Origin: Lachnospiraceae bacterium
GTDB taxonomy: Bacteria > Bacillota > Clostridia > Lachnospirales > Lachnospiraceae
Direction of reading: 5' to 3'
Assembly: GCA_024698485.1 (NCBI GenBank)
Contig: JAILRC010000054.1
Coordinates: forward strand, 1 to 60,764
Length of the DNA stretch: 60,764 nucleotides
Shown here piece after piece: positions 36,887-45,711 of the stretch. A program made the translations under genes and the position numbers. The notes below the pieces were generated by a model, which was given only the letters and a program-made list of their open reading frames with translations, had not been told where the DNA came from and searched no databases. Each line of letters starts with the position of its first letter. Within the stretch, counting starts at the first letter, position 1.

Positions 36887-38626
36887 TTAAACTTTAGCGT
36901 CCGAATCCAGTTCAAACCAAAATTCCACACCGTTGGAATGATTCATCACTCCGAAGGGCTTGTTGTGAGCCTCCATAATAGCCTTGACTATTGACAGCCC
37001 TATGCCCGAACCGCCGTATTCACGGGTTCTTGCTTTGTCAACTTTATAGAACTTGATCCAGATCTTGTCCAGATCCTCTTCGGGAATGGGCTTTCCGGTG
37101 TTAAATACGGAAATGCGCACGCTCTTTTCCTTCTGTTCCGCCTTTACGTCCACTATCATCTCGTTTTCGCAGTGATTCAACGCGTTTGTGAGGTAATTGG
37201 TGAACACTTCCTCTACCATATATTCATCGGCCCAGACTTTCATGGGTCCCTTGGCATTTACCAGGAGTTTCGCTCCCTTGTTTTTGATCAGCAGTTCCGA
37301 AGAATTGAGCACTGAAGAAATTACTTCGCATATGTCAAAGCATTTAAGTTCCACTATCTGCTTACCGAACTCGATCTGGTTCAGGGTCAGGAGTTTCTTC
37401 ACCATGGTGTTCATCTTGCCTGCTTCATCAATGATGACGTCACAGTAAAAATCACGGCTCTCCGCATCATCGTTGATACAGTCCTTGAGCCCTTCGGCAT
37501 ATCCGGAGATCAGCGCTATGGGCGTCTTAAGTTCATGGGTGACATTGGCCAGGAATTCCTTTCTGATCTCATCCGCCTGGGTCTTTTCCTCGATGTCGCT
37601 CTGCAGCCTGTTGTTGGCGCTCTTGAGATCCGAGATGGTCTCCTCCAGTTTTTCCGAAAGATGGTTTATGCTCTCTCCCAGTTCTCCGATCTCATCCTTT
37701 ACTTCCGCATCATACTTGGTGGTGAAATCAAGGTTGGCCATGCTCTTGGCGATGTCGGACAGCTGTCTTACGGGTTTTATCACCCTTTCCGATGCAAGGA
37801 TCATAAATCCCGACGAAATGATGAGCACCACAAGTCCCGCATAAAGCAGGAAAGAGTTAGCAATCTTTACACTGTCCTTCATGCTCTCAACATTGGTACG
37901 TATCAGAACAAAACTGTTATTTTCGCCGTCTCCGGCAAAAAGTTCTATGTAACTGGAAGCGGTCCTGACATCATATGACTTGTATATGGTGTATTTCCCG
38001 TCGGGATCCGTATACATGACCTTCTGGTCTTTTCCGAATCCGTGCCCGTTGCCGCCGTTATAGCCGGAAACACGGTCAAAGAACACTCTCTCCTTGATGA
38101 CAGCATTGTCGGTACTGAAGGAATACTTGTAATTCCAGAGGACGGAAATGGACAGGTTGTACCTGTTGGCTGCCGCCTCAAGGCTTCCGGCATCCATGTC
38201 CGACAGGAAGTTTTCCGTATCCGTCTGGGGTGTAACTTCCACCGGCTCGCCCATGGGCGGGAGCATGAGATCACCGTCTCTTTTATTCGGATCGAATTCT
38301 CCGCTGAATTCATCCTTAATATCACCTGTGGGAACAGGCTCTGTACTCATGTCGGACATAACTGTGATATCCCGTCCGAGATCAACGGATGCACAAGCAC
38401 CCTCCGCAGCGTTACTCACATAGGAGGAAACGTCTCCGTCTTCCCCCAGATAGTAGCGGGACAATATGCTTTCCACCGTTGAATAAGTGTTTTTCAGCGC
38501 TTCGAGCTTCATGTTTATATAATATTTTTCAAGAAATGACCTGTTCAACACCCAAGTAACAACAATGGCTCCCGCAACGGTAGCCATTATCAAAAGTGTC
38601 AGTCTGAATCTCCAGGAGACTTTCAT
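36887..38626 (-). CDS. Sensor histidine kinase
   Basis: This 579-residue membrane kinase has a first membrane helix (about 7-27), a roughly 225-residue outside sensor domain of unknown ligand, a second helix (about 255-278), a HAMP linker (280-332), a HisKA domain with phosphorylated His364 in NVTHELKTP, and an ATPase domain with an N-box (NYLTNALNHC) and GSGIGLS. It follows the OmpR-type regulator by 31 bp and its start is preceded by GGAGG, so the two form a two-component pair. The signal is unknown. Confidence 0.92.
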   Translation of the reverse strand: MKVSWRFRLTLLIMATVAGAIVVTWVLNRSFLEKYYINMKLEALKNTYSTVESILSRYYLGEDGDVSSYVSNAAEGACASVDLGRDITVMSDMSTEPVPTGDIKDEFSGEFDPNKRDGDLMLPPMGEPVEVTPQTDTENFLSDMDAGSLEAAANRYNLSISVLWNYKYSFSTDNAVIKERVFFDRVSGYNGGNGHGFGKDQKVMYTDPDGKYTIYKSYDVRTASSYIELFAGDGENNSFVLIRTNVESMKDSVKIANSFLLYAGLVVLIISSGFMILASERVIKPVRQLSDIAKSMANLDFTTKYDAEVKDEIGELGESINHLSEKLEETISDLKSANNRLQSDIEEKTQADEIRKEFLANVTHELKTPIALISGYAEGLKDCINDDAESRDFYCDVIIDEAGKMNTMVKKLLTLNQIEFGKQIVELKCFDICEVISSVLNSSELLIKNKGAKLLVNAKGPMKVWADEYMVEEVFTNYLTNALNHCENEMIVDVKAEQKEKSVRISVFNTGKPIPEEDLDKIWIKFYKVDKARTREYGGSGIGLSIVKAIMEAHNKPFGVMNHSNGVEFWFELDSDAKV

Positions 38627-38657
38627 TTTTCCTCCTTAAGCACACCAACCCATATCA

Positions 38658-39338
38658 TCATACTTCGAATTTGTAGCCCATACCCCAGATAGTCTTAATG
38701 TAATCCCCTTTCTCCCCCATCTTACTCCTGAGTTTCTTCACATGTGTGTCAATGGTCCTGGCATCGCCGTAATAATCATAGTTCCAGACATTGTTCAGGA
38801 TCTTTTCTCTTGAAAGTGCTATACCCCTGTTGGTAACAAAGTACTCCAGAAGTTCGAATTCCTTTACGGAAAGGTCGATGGCTGCACCGTCGATCTTAAC
38901 GGAGTGAGCCTGATGATCCAGGATTATACCGCCCACTTCAATGGTCTCTTCCAGCACGGTGTTGGCTCTTCTTAATATAGCCTCCACTCTTGCCACAAGG
39001 ATCTTGGGAGAAAAGGGTTTCGAAATGTATTCGTCGACTCCCAGGTCAAATCCCATTAGTTCATCCCTTTCTTCGGAGCGGGCCGTGAGCATGATGATGG
39101 GCACCTTTGAATACTGTCTTATCTCCTTCACCACCTGCCAGCCGTCAAGTTTAGGCATCATCACATCAAGAATGATGAGGGATATGTCCTTGTTCTTGTC
39201 ATCAAAGAACATATCTATGGCCTGTTCACCGTCTTCCGCTTCCAAAACCGCATATCCCTGCTTGGCAAGGAAATCGTGAACCAGTTTTCTCATCCTGCTC
39301 TCATCGTCTACCACCAATATCTTAACAACGTCCATCAT
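38658..39338 (-). CDS. OmpR-family response regulator
   Basis: A 226-residue regulator with an N-terminal receiver (acidic VVDDESRM, phosphorylated Asp58 in LIILDVMMPK, Lys in YISKPFSP) and a C-terminal winged-helix DNA-binding domain (about 130-226, with YYGDARTIDTHVKKLRSK and WGMGYKFEV). It partners the kinase encoded next. Two ATGs lie in a row; the first overlaps the previous gene's stop (ATGA), the second is six bases after GGAGG and may be the one used. Target genes are unknown; the lipoprotein downstream is one candidate. Confidence 0.94.
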   Translation of the reverse strand: MMDVVKILVVDDESRMRKLVHDFLAKQGYAVLEAEDGEQAIDMFFDDKNKDISLIILDVMMPKLDGWQVVKEIRQYSKVPIIMLTARSEERDELMGFDLGVDEYISKPFSPKILVARVEAILRRANTVLEETIEVGGIILDHQAHSVKIDGAAIDLSVKEFELLEYFVTNRGIALSREKILNNVWNYDYYGDARTIDTHVKKLRSKMGEKGDYIKTIWGMGYKFEV

Positions 39339-39901
39339 TCTCCTCCGTCTTTGTCATAAAAGATGCCGTTCTGTTCAAGAAAATACAGTCTGTCGTTTAT
39401 CCATTCCTGCTTTTCGTCAAGATCCTGCTGCCATGAAGAATACCTGTCCAAAACATCCTGTTCGTACACGCTTTTTAAAGGGGAACTCTTTCCCGTAAGA
39501 ACAATGACAAACATGCCTATGATGATGATCACAAGCCCTGCCGTCAAAATCTCAAGCCCAAGTATCCTGCGTTTCATTATCTGTTCTTTTGTGAGCCTGA
39601 TCTTTTCTTTTTCTTTTTTTCTTCTGCTGACCTCGATGACCGGAAGTTCCCTGAGTTTGGAAGCATCCACCATCTGATCGTTAAGAGCGATGCCTCTTAA
39701 ACGTTTCAGAAAATCAAGTCCCACCACCGTACTGATCACATTCCTGTCTATAAGCTTGTTGTAGAGTGCTATGACAGCATCGGTCCTGCCGAGATCCGCC
39801 TTGGATTTGATGTATTCTATTGTTTCATTTTCTTTTCTGGCTTCATTGTACTCTTCTTCGGAGTAAAACGTATAGCCTTTATATTTGTACTCTCTGCTCA
39901 T
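39335..39901 (-). CDS. 188-residue membrane protein in the two-component operon, unknown
   Basis: I do not recognise this family. The first 90 residues are charged and helical, opening with YKYKGYTFYSEEEYNEA and KSKADLGRTDAVIALYNKLID; a basic stretch (VSRRKKEKEKIRLTKEQIMKRR) precedes one membrane helix (about 113-136) and a 50-residue outside tail. It starts after AGGGAGAG and overlaps the response regulator start by four bases, so it is translationally coupled to the two-component genes and may serve as their accessory membrane protein. Confidence 0.75.
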   Translation of the reverse strand: MSREYKYKGYTFYSEEEYNEARKENETIEYIKSKADLGRTDAVIALYNKLIDRNVISTVVGLDFLKRLRGIALNDQMVDASKLRELPVIEVSRRKKEKEKIRLTKEQIMKRRILGLEILTAGLVIIIIGMFVIVLTGKSSPLKSVYEQDVLDRYSSWQQDLDEKQEWINDRLYFLEQNGIFYDKDGGE

Positions 39902-39944
39902 AACTCTCCCTAAGAGAACAGGGTTGATAAATGCCCTTTGTATC

Positions 39945-39973
39945 TTGATAATTTTAACATAATCACATAAAAT
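39945..39973 (+). promoter_or_regulatory. Promoter of the traX-like gene
   Basis: TTGATA (39945-39950) and TAAAAT (39968-39973) are spaced 17 bp on the plus strand, giving a leader of about 80 bases. The divergent operon may use TGTTAAAAT in the same DNA. Confidence 0.55.
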
Positions 39974-40058
39974 ATAGTATGAAATTTTTTCTAAACCATG
40001 ATCACTTTGTGAAAAAACAGTGTGCGAACAGCCGCATATATAAGGAAGGGTCTATTTT

Positions 40059-40853
40059 ATGAACAATGAACCAAAGAAATTTTCCTTCAACGGTAATACT
40101 CTGAAAATGATAGCCATCATCACCATGCTCATCGATCACATCACCTCCGTTTTTGTTGAAGGCAACGTTTTACCAAAGATCTACGCTTCCTATCTGGGAG
40201 GTCAGAGCATGGAATATACCGACAAAGACTACTCCTTTTGGTCCTCTGTAGATTACATCGGTCGCGGCATCGGACGTCTTGCATTTCCGATCTTTGTTTT
40301 CCTTCTGGTGGAAGGCTTCATGCATACACGAAATGTCTGGAAATACGCTCTTCGCCTCGGAATCTTTGCTCTGATCTCAGAAATACCTTTTGACATGGCT
40401 TTCAACGGCAGCTACTTTGACATGAGCTATCAGAATGTTTACTTTACTCTCCTGATCGGTCTTTTGATGATGACAGGTTTTGAAGCCGTAAACGATCATA
40501 TAAAGCCGAAACTGCCCAATGTGTTGCTCCAGGCATTGATCTTCTTTGCGGCAATGATGCTCTCTCTGGTCGTTTCATGTGATTATACGGTGATGGGCAT
40601 AGCTATGATCGCAGCGGTTTATCTTACCAGAAACAACAGGCGGATCATGTGGTTTGCAGTTCTGGTTGCCATAGTTGTTACAATGATCCCCGCAAATTCG
40701 AGTTTTCTGGAGGTGCTGGGATGCTTCTCCTTCTTCCTCATAGCCTTCTACAACGGAGAAAGAGGAAGTTTCAATCTGAAGTATTTCTTCTACGCTTTTT
40801 ATCCTGCACACATCTTGATCCTTGGCCTTTTGAACATGTTCTTACTGAAGTAA
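40059..40853 (+). CDS. TraX-family membrane protein
   Basis: This 264-residue polytopic membrane protein (about eight helices) belongs to the TraX family, named after the F-plasmid pilin N-acetylase and found widely in Firmicutes chromosomes. The family start LKMIAIITMLIDHI and the RGIGRLAFPIFVFLLVEGF segment are present. The ATG follows AAGGAAGG. The gene stands alone on the plus strand with its own promoter and a terminator shared with tyrS. It is not evidence for conjugation; an acyltransferase role on surface molecules is plausible but unproven. Confidence 0.85.
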   Translation: MNNEPKKFSFNGNTLKMIAIITMLIDHITSVFVEGNVLPKIYASYLGGQSMEYTDKDYSFWSSVDYIGRGIGRLAFPIFVFLLVEGFMHTRNVWKYALRLGIFALISEIPFDMAFNGSYFDMSYQNVYFTLLIGLLMMTGFEAVNDHIKPKLPNVLLQALIFFAAMMLSLVVSCDYTVMGIAMIAAVYLTRNNRRIMWFAVLVAIVVTMIPANSSFLEVLGCFSFFLIAFYNGERGSFNLKYFFYAFYPAHILILGLLNMFLLK

Positions 40854-40863
40854 GTCTGTTAAA

Positions 40864-40897
40864 AAAGCGGGAACGACCAAAACGTTCCCGCTGATTT
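40864..40897. terminator. Bidirectional terminator between traX-like gene and tyrS
   Basis: AGCGGGAACG and CGTTCCCGCT form a perfect 10-bp stem (40866-40875 and 40883-40892) with a seven-base loop. T-tracts follow on both strands, so it serves both convergent genes. Confidence 0.93.
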
Positions 40898-42124
40898 TTA
40901 TTTCGCGATCATTCTGCAGAAATTCTTCTTGCCCTTCTTAAGGATGATGCCATCCCCTGCAAGTTCCGCCTTTGTATAGGTTTTTTTGAAATCCGTGATC
41001 TTATCGTCGTTAACGGAAACTCCGCCCTGCTCCACGTTTCTTCTTCCGTCTCCGCGTGAAGAAACGAAGCCTGCTTTCATGAGAAGCGAAATGATGTCGA
41101 TGGAGCCATCAACCAGATCCTCATCGGAGATCTCGCATGAAGGCATGTTGGAATCGTCTCCTCCGCCTGCAAAAAGTGCCTTGGAAGCGTCGAGAGCCTT
41201 CTTTGCCTCTTCTTCTCCGTGAACCATCTTTGTGAGTTCGAAGCCCAGGATCTCCTTTGCCTTGTTGAGCTCGCTGCCTTCCCACTTTTCCATTTTTTCG
41301 ATCTCTTCAAGAGGAATGAAAGTAAGGAGCTTTAAGCACTTGATGACATCTGCGTCGCCCACGTTTCTCCAGTACTGGAAGAACTCGAAGGGAGTGGTCT
41401 TGTTGGGATCGAGCCATACTGCATTACCTGCGGTCTTGCCCATCTTATTTCCGTGGGAGTCCGTAAGAAGTGTGATGGTCATGGCATGAGCATCCTTACC
41501 CAGCTTACGACGGATGAGTTCTGTTCCTCCAAGCATGTTGCTCCACTGATCGTCACCGCCGAACTCCATGTTGCAGCCGTACTTCCGGAAAAGCATATAG
41601 AAATCGTAGCTCTGCATGATCATATAGTTGAATTCGAGGAAGGTGAGTCCCCTTTCCATTCTCTGCTTGTAGCATTCTGCTCTGAGCATATTGTTTACGC
41701 TGAAGCACGCTCCCACTTCTCTCAAAAGCTCGACATAATTGAGTTTTAAGAGCCAGTCCGCATTGTTAACCATCATTGCTCCGCCTTCTCCGAAGTCAAT
41801 GAACTTTTCCATCTGGCGCTTAAAGCACTCTGCATTGTGATCGATGTCTTCCTTTGTGAGCATCTTTCTCATGTCGCTCTTTCCGGAAGGATCGCCGATC
41901 ATGGTGGTTCCGCCTCCAATAAGCGCAATGGGCTTGTTTCCTGCCATCTGCAGTCTCTTCATGAGAGAAAGTGCCATGAAATGTCCTGCAGTAAGAGAAT
42001 CAGCTGTGCAGTCAAATCCGATGTAGAAAGTTGCTTTTCCGGCATCGATCATCTTTTTGATCTCAGCCTCGTCCGTTACCTGGGCGATCAATCCTCTCGC
42101 CACCAGTTCTTCGTAACATGTCAT
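40898..42124 (-). CDS. tyrS: Tyrosyl-tRNA synthetase
   Basis: TyrS charges tRNA-Tyr. The 408-residue class I enzyme has the HIGH-like LTAGHFMALSLMK about residue 42 (HF in place of HL/HI), the tRNA/tyrosine site FGGDDQWSN, and KMGKTAGN as the KMSKS equivalent about residue 230, and a C-terminal S4 RNA-binding domain. The frame stays open into the T-box leader, but the ATG at 42124, after CAGGAGG, is the start. Expression is set by the T-box riboswitch directly upstream. Confidence 0.96.
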   Translation of the reverse strand: MTCYEELVARGLIAQVTDEAEIKKMIDAGKATFYIGFDCTADSLTAGHFMALSLMKRLQMAGNKPIALIGGGTTMIGDPSGKSDMRKMLTKEDIDHNAECFKRQMEKFIDFGEGGAMMVNNADWLLKLNYVELLREVGACFSVNNMLRAECYKQRMERGLTFLEFNYMIMQSYDFYMLFRKYGCNMEFGGDDQWSNMLGGTELIRRKLGKDAHAMTITLLTDSHGNKMGKTAGNAVWLDPNKTTPFEFFQYWRNVGDADVIKCLKLLTFIPLEEIEKMEKWEGSELNKAKEILGFELTKMVHGEEEAKKALDASKALFAGGGDDSNMPSCEISDEDLVDGSIDIISLLMKAGFVSSRGDGRRNVEQGGVSVNDDKITDFKKTYTKAELAGDGIILKKGKKNFCRMIAK

Positions 42125-42144
42125 AATAAAACCTCCTGAAAATG

Positions 42145-42177
42145 AAAAACGCCTCGCCCTTAAATAAGGACGAGGCG
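42145..42177 (-). terminator. Regulated terminator of the tyrS T-box
   Basis: CGCCTCGTCC and GGGCGAGGCG (42168-42177 and 42150-42159) form a 10-bp stem with a T-tract. The T-box sequence overlaps the competing antiterminator. Confidence 0.92.
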
Positions 42178-42404
42178 AGACTTTGCTCCGTGTTACCACC
42201 TTAATTCACAAGCAGCTCACACTGCCTGTCTCAGCAGGTACTTTCATACCCTTGCGATGTAACGGTCGCTTCCCGTTGCAGCCTACTTAAGATTTCGGTG
42301 CAAGACTCCGGGACGTATTCACATTTATTCCGCTTAGCCTCTCATCAACCGGCTATTTTCTGTAAGCTTTCCTAATGCTACTCTTTCCCATCAATGTCTT
42401 TGAT
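42145..42404 (-). promoter_or_regulatory. T-box riboswitch of tyrS, Tyr (UAC) specifier
   Basis: The 5' part has the usual GATGGGAAAGAGTAG opening and stem I with specifier GAATACG; the UAC codon lies at 42315-42317. The T-box itself, AAGGTGGTAACACGG, lies at 42188-42202. The terminator CGCCTCGTCC/GGGCGAGGCG with TTTTTCATTTT follows at 42145-42177. Uncharged tRNA-Tyr binding would favour the antiterminator and let transcription reach tyrS. Confidence 0.95.
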
Positions 42405-42410
42405 GTGATA

Positions 42411-42438
42411 ATTCTAACAAAATTATTCTGATTGTCAA
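42411..42438 (-). promoter_or_regulatory. Promoter of the tyrS T-box transcript
   Basis: A perfect TTGACA (42433-42438) and TAGAAT (42411-42416) are spaced 16 bp on the minus strand, just after the serS stop. Confidence 0.78.
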
Positions 42439-42446
42439 GTACAAAC

Positions 42447-43736
42447 TTACTTTGTGGGAACAAGCTTTGTCTGACCGCCCATGTAAGGCTGCAATGCCTT
42501 GGGGATCAAAACGCTTCCGTCTGCCTGAAGGTTGTTCTCAAGGAAAGCGATGAGCATTCTGGGAGGAGCAACAACAGTGTTGTTGAGGGTGTGAGGAAGG
42601 TACTTCTCACCGTTCTCGCCCTGAACTCTCATGCGGAGTCTTCTTGCCTGAGCATCTCCGAGATTCGAGCAGGAACCTACTTCAAAGTACTTCTTCTGTC
42701 TGGGTGACCATGCCTCAACGTCAAGGGACTTGACCTTAAGATCTGCCAGGTCTCCCGAGCAGCACTCGAGGGTCCTTACGGGGATATCAAGGCTTCTGAA
42801 AAGATCTACTGTGTTCTGCCAGAGCTTATCGAACCACATGGGGCTCTCTTCGGGCTTGCAGACAACGATCATCTCCTGCTTTTCAAACTGATGGATCCTG
42901 TAAACGCCGCGTTCCTCAATGCCGTGTGCGCCCTTTTCCTTTCGGAAGCAGGGTGAGTAGCTGGTGAGTGTCTGGGGAAGTGTCTTCTCAGGTATCATCT
43001 GATCGATGAACTTACCGATCATGGAGTGCTCGGAAGTACCGATGAGGTAAAGATCCTCTCCCTCGATCTTGTACATCATGGCATCCATCTCTGCGAAGCT
43101 CATAACACCCGTAACAACATCCGCACGGATCATAAAGGGAGGTACGCAGTACCTGAAACCACGTCCGATCATGAAATCACGGGCATAGGCGATGACTGAA
43201 GAATGAAGTCTTGCAATGTCGCCCATGAGGTAGTAGAAACCGTTTCCGGCAACACGTCTTGCGGAATCAAGATCTATGCCGTCAAAACGCTCCATAATGT
43301 CTGTATGATAAGGGATCTCGAAATCGGGAACCACAGGCTCACCAAAACGCTCGATCTCAACATTTTCGGAATCGTCCTTACCGATGGGCACGGAAGGATC
43401 GATGATGTTGGGAATGGTCATCATAATGGTCTTGATCTTCTCTGCATATTCAGGCTCAAGTTTTTCAAGTTCCGCAAGTCTCTCAGAGAACTCTGCCACT
43501 TTCTTCTTCTCAGCCTCAGCCTCGTCTTTCTTTCCCTGTGCCATAAGAGCACCAATGCTCTTTGCGATCTTGTTCTTCTCGGCACGAAGGGAATCTGCCT
43601 CCTGCTTGAACTCACGGCTCTTTTTGTCGAGCTCGATAACTTCGTCAACAAGGGGAAGTTTGCTGTCCTGGAACTTATTTCTGATGTTCTGCTTAACAAC
43701 TTCGGGATTCTCACGTAAGAATTTTATGTCTATCAT
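42447..43736 (-). CDS. serS: Seryl-tRNA synthetase
   Basis: SerRS charges tRNA-Ser and tRNA-Sec. The 429-residue class II enzyme has an N-terminal coiled-coil arm (about 30-100, KSREFKQEADSLRAEKNK region), motif 2 around SYSPCFRKEKGAHGIEERGVYRIHQF, quoted only in part: CFRKEKGAHG and YRIHQFEKQE, and motif 3 NNTVVAPPRMLIAFLEN. The ATG at 43736 follows ACGGAG; the open frame upstream includes the promoter and is not used. No T-box precedes it, unlike tyrS downstream. Confidence 0.96.
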   Translation of the reverse strand: MIDIKFLRENPEVVKQNIRNKFQDSKLPLVDEVIELDKKSREFKQEADSLRAEKNKIAKSIGALMAQGKKDEAEAEKKKVAEFSERLAELEKLEPEYAEKIKTIMMTIPNIIDPSVPIGKDDSENVEIERFGEPVVPDFEIPYHTDIMERFDGIDLDSARRVAGNGFYYLMGDIARLHSSVIAYARDFMIGRGFRYCVPPFMIRADVVTGVMSFAEMDAMMYKIEGEDLYLIGTSEHSMIGKFIDQMIPEKTLPQTLTSYSPCFRKEKGAHGIEERGVYRIHQFEKQEMIVVCKPEESPMWFDKLWQNTVDLFRSLDIPVRTLECCSGDLADLKVKSLDVEAWSPRQKKYFEVGSCSNLGDAQARRLRMRVQGENGEKYLPHTLNNTVVAPPRMLIAFLENNLQADGSVLIPKALQPYMGGQTKLVPTK

Positions 43737-43781
43737 AATATACTCCGTTTCTGCGACTGCTACGCTAAAATATTGAAAAAC

Positions 43782-43810
43782 ATTATATGCCATCAATCGG
43801 TAAATTTCAA
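43782..43810 (-). promoter_or_regulatory. Promoter of serS inside the end of the CotH gene
   Basis: TTGAAA (43805-43810) and a perfect TATAAT (43782-43787) are spaced 17 bp on the minus strand. The -35 lies inside the last codons of the CotH gene. Confidence 0.78.
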
Positions 43811-45331
43811 TTCTATTTCAAAATTCTTTTCCAGATATTGCTTCATATATGTTCCCCTTCTTTGGAAAAAGTTCCTGATGTCGTTTGTGTAGCCTTCAAG
43901 GTGATGGCTCCAGGCCCATATGCTGCTTTCTCCGTTTTTCCTCAATTGCTCAAGGTAACTGTAGAAATACTTCATTTCCGTAGAGCGCTCATCGTTCATT
44001 TCGTTAAGGACTCTGTTGACATTCTCGTAAGAAAGGGCTCCCTCTGCCAGTTCACAGACAAAGGAAACGAAAAGATCGCGACAATCCTCCCTTTTCATGA
44101 GATTCGCGAAAAGAGGCGCATAGCGTTTGTTTGTCACCGTTTTGTTCTTGTCATCCTTTATCTTTTGCTCCAGTACGGCCTCAAGGGTGTCGTAGTTTGC
44201 CTTACATTCCTTCTGGTCATAGAGCCCCATGCCGTAATCCATATCATGCAAAAGGAAACGCCATCTTCCGTCATATATGGTGCCTTCCTCGTAATCCTCT
44301 CCTTCGGCGGCATAGTACCTGTAGCATTTATAGTTGTTATCAGGCCAGTCCTTGTTTCCGATGAAGATGTTGAAGGCGTAGTACTTTATGTAGTTCTCCA
44401 CGTCCATGAAAGCACAGAGCTGTTCGTATGCCTCCATGTCCGTAAGGTCAAGTTTTATAAGTTTAGCATATTCTGTGTTGTACGCCTTGGCTGCTTTTAC
44501 ATTGTCCGCATCGTCATCCGTAACGTTCTTTTTGGTCTCACTGCCCTCAACAATGGCAAATTCACCGTTTTTACCCTTATCTCCGTACTTGTTCTTGAAA
44601 TAATTGTCGCAATAGGTCTCGTGCAGCCAGTAGAAGCCTCTGTACTCGCCGTTGATGAAGTAGATGGCGGGTGCCACGGCCTCGTAGTCCGTAAAACCTG
44701 CTTCCGAAGCCAGAGTTTGCGCCAGTTCATCTCTGATCCACGCAAACTGGTAGTCATTGCCGCTGTCTCTAAGAACCAGTTTCTTGTATTTTTTGACATA
44801 TCCGTCCTCATAAAGCTTTTCGGTGTTGAAAAAGTTGTATCTGAAGTTCTTGTTTCCCGGATCATAACTCTCTCTGGCAAAAAGCTTCACGGATTTCAAA
44901 TAGTTCTGCCTCGAGAAAGCGCCGTAGATCCTGAGTCCCGCAAACTGATCCAGGATCACATTCCCATCCTTGTCCCAGGCACGCACATAAACAGGTTTTT
45001 CACTGTTAACGCCTTTTCGGGAATAATTTTTCCCATAGAACAGTCCAAAGGGCGCATCCGTCAGATCCGCCGGATCACCCGTAATAGAGAAAACGTAAGT
45101 GGAGATCTTTCTTGTGACGGGAAGGTTCAGCACCTCATAGATCGTCTCCCCTTCCGGAGGCATCAGCACATAAGGCGAAGGCGTGGGCGTTGACGTGGAT
45201 GTGGGCGTTGATGCCGATGTGGGAGTGGACGTTATTGCCGGCGTTGCCGTAACACTCTCCTCCTTTTCTCCGCAGGCACTCAGTGCCATCACTGCCATCA
45301 TCGCCATAAAAAACATAAATACTTTCTTCAT
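43793..45331 (-). CDS. CotH-family lipoprotein
   Basis: This 512-residue exported lipoprotein starts at the ATG at 45331, after GATGAGG, with a signal peptide and the lipobox MALSAC. A Thr/Ser/Pro linker (about 25-55) leads to a CotH domain. CotH proteins are secreted kinase-fold proteins; Bacillus CotH phosphorylates spore-coat proteins, and anaerobic gut bacteria have versions linked to cellulosomes or surfaces. The motifs KLVLRDSGNDYQF, FINGEYRGFYWLHET, GNKDWPDNNYKCY and WRFLLHDMDYGMG correspond to the family's substrate and metal sites. The substrate is unknown; surface rather than spore use is likely because of the lipid anchor. Confidence 0.88.
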   Translation of the reverse strand: MKKVFMFFMAMMAVMALSACGEKEESVTATPAITSTPTSASTPTSTSTPTPSPYVLMPPEGETIYEVLNLPVTRKISTYVFSITGDPADLTDAPFGLFYGKNYSRKGVNSEKPVYVRAWDKDGNVILDQFAGLRIYGAFSRQNYLKSVKLFARESYDPGNKNFRYNFFNTEKLYEDGYVKKYKKLVLRDSGNDYQFAWIRDELAQTLASEAGFTDYEAVAPAIYFINGEYRGFYWLHETYCDNYFKNKYGDKGKNGEFAIVEGSETKKNVTDDDADNVKAAKAYNTEYAKLIKLDLTDMEAYEQLCAFMDVENYIKYYAFNIFIGNKDWPDNNYKCYRYYAAEGEDYEEGTIYDGRWRFLLHDMDYGMGLYDQKECKANYDTLEAVLEQKIKDDKNKTVTNKRYAPLFANLMKREDCRDLFVSFVCELAEGALSYENVNRVLNEMNDERSTEMKYFYSYLEQLRKNGESSIWAWSHHLEGYTNDIRNFFQRRGTYMKQYLEKNFEIELKFTD

Positions 45332-45373
45332 ATAAACCTCATCTTTCCCAATAAAATGTCCCATACTTATCTG

Positions 45374-45379
45374 ATTATA
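45374..45379 (-). promoter_or_regulatory. Probable -10 box of the CotH gene
   Basis: A perfect TATAAT lies about 43 bp before the CotH start on the minus strand. No convincing -35 is at the right distance. Confidence 0.4.
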
Positions 45380-45440
45380 CATTATTTACGTGAAAAATCA
45401 TGCTGTTTTTTGGGGGAGAAGAGGGGATATTTTTAGATAT

Positions 45441-45467
45441 GGACAAAAAAAGAGGGATCTCTCCCTC
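45441..45467 (-). terminator. Terminator of the tRNA operon
   Basis: GAGGGA and TCCCTC pair across a four-base loop, preceded by A and followed by seven T on the minus strand, just after tRNA-Thr. Confidence 0.85.
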
Positions 45468-45473
45468 AAAAAA

Positions 45474-45546
45474 AGCTGGAAGCGGGAATCGAACCCGCGA
45501 CCTACGCATTACGAGTGCGTCGCTCTACCGACTGAGCCATTCCAGC
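45474..45546 (-). tRNA. tRNA-Thr (CGT anticodon)
   Basis: A 73-base cloverleaf: acceptor GCTGGAA/TTCCAGC, D arm GCTCAGTCGGTAGAGC, anticodon loop CTCGTAA with anticodon CGT reading ACG, T arm GCGGGTTCGATTCCCGC, and discriminator T. CCA is not encoded. Confidence 0.96.
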
Positions 45547-45572
45547 ATCTCAGACCCTTAAAAGATCCGAAA

Positions 45573-45646
45573 TCGAGGCGACGGGATTTGAACCCACGAC
45601 CTCTGCGTCCCGAACGCAGCGCTCTACCAAACTGAGCCACACCTCG
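45573..45646 (-). tRNA. tRNA-Pro (CGG anticodon)
   Basis: A 74-base cloverleaf: acceptor CGAGGTG/CGCCTCG with one G-U pair, D arm GCTCAGTTTGGTAGAGC, anticodon loop TTCGGGA with anticodon CGG reading CCG, T arm with GGTTCAAATCC, and discriminator A. CCA is not encoded. It is transcribed first, ahead of tRNA-Thr, 26 bp apart. Confidence 0.96.
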
Positions 45647-45671
45647 AGTCGCCTAAAAATCAAGCTTTGTT

Positions 45672-45700
45672 ATTATGCAACACTTCGCCAAAAAAGTCAA
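45672..45700 (-). promoter_or_regulatory. Promoter of the tRNA-Pro/tRNA-Thr operon
   Basis: TTGACT (45695-45700) and CATAAT (45672-45677) are spaced 17 bp on the minus strand, about 25 bp before tRNA-Pro. Confidence 0.72.
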
Positions 45701-45711
45701 CCGAAAAAAAC

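Noticed and set aside
40059-40853. traX-like gene as a sign of a conjugative element
   Set aside because: No relaxase, type IV secretion, integrase or attachment site is present; chromosomal TraX-family genes are common in Firmicutes.
43787-45193. Plus-strand 468-codon frame opposite the CotH gene
   Set aside because: It mirrors a certain gene and shows no protein motif; the CotH frame has signal peptide, lipobox and family motifs.
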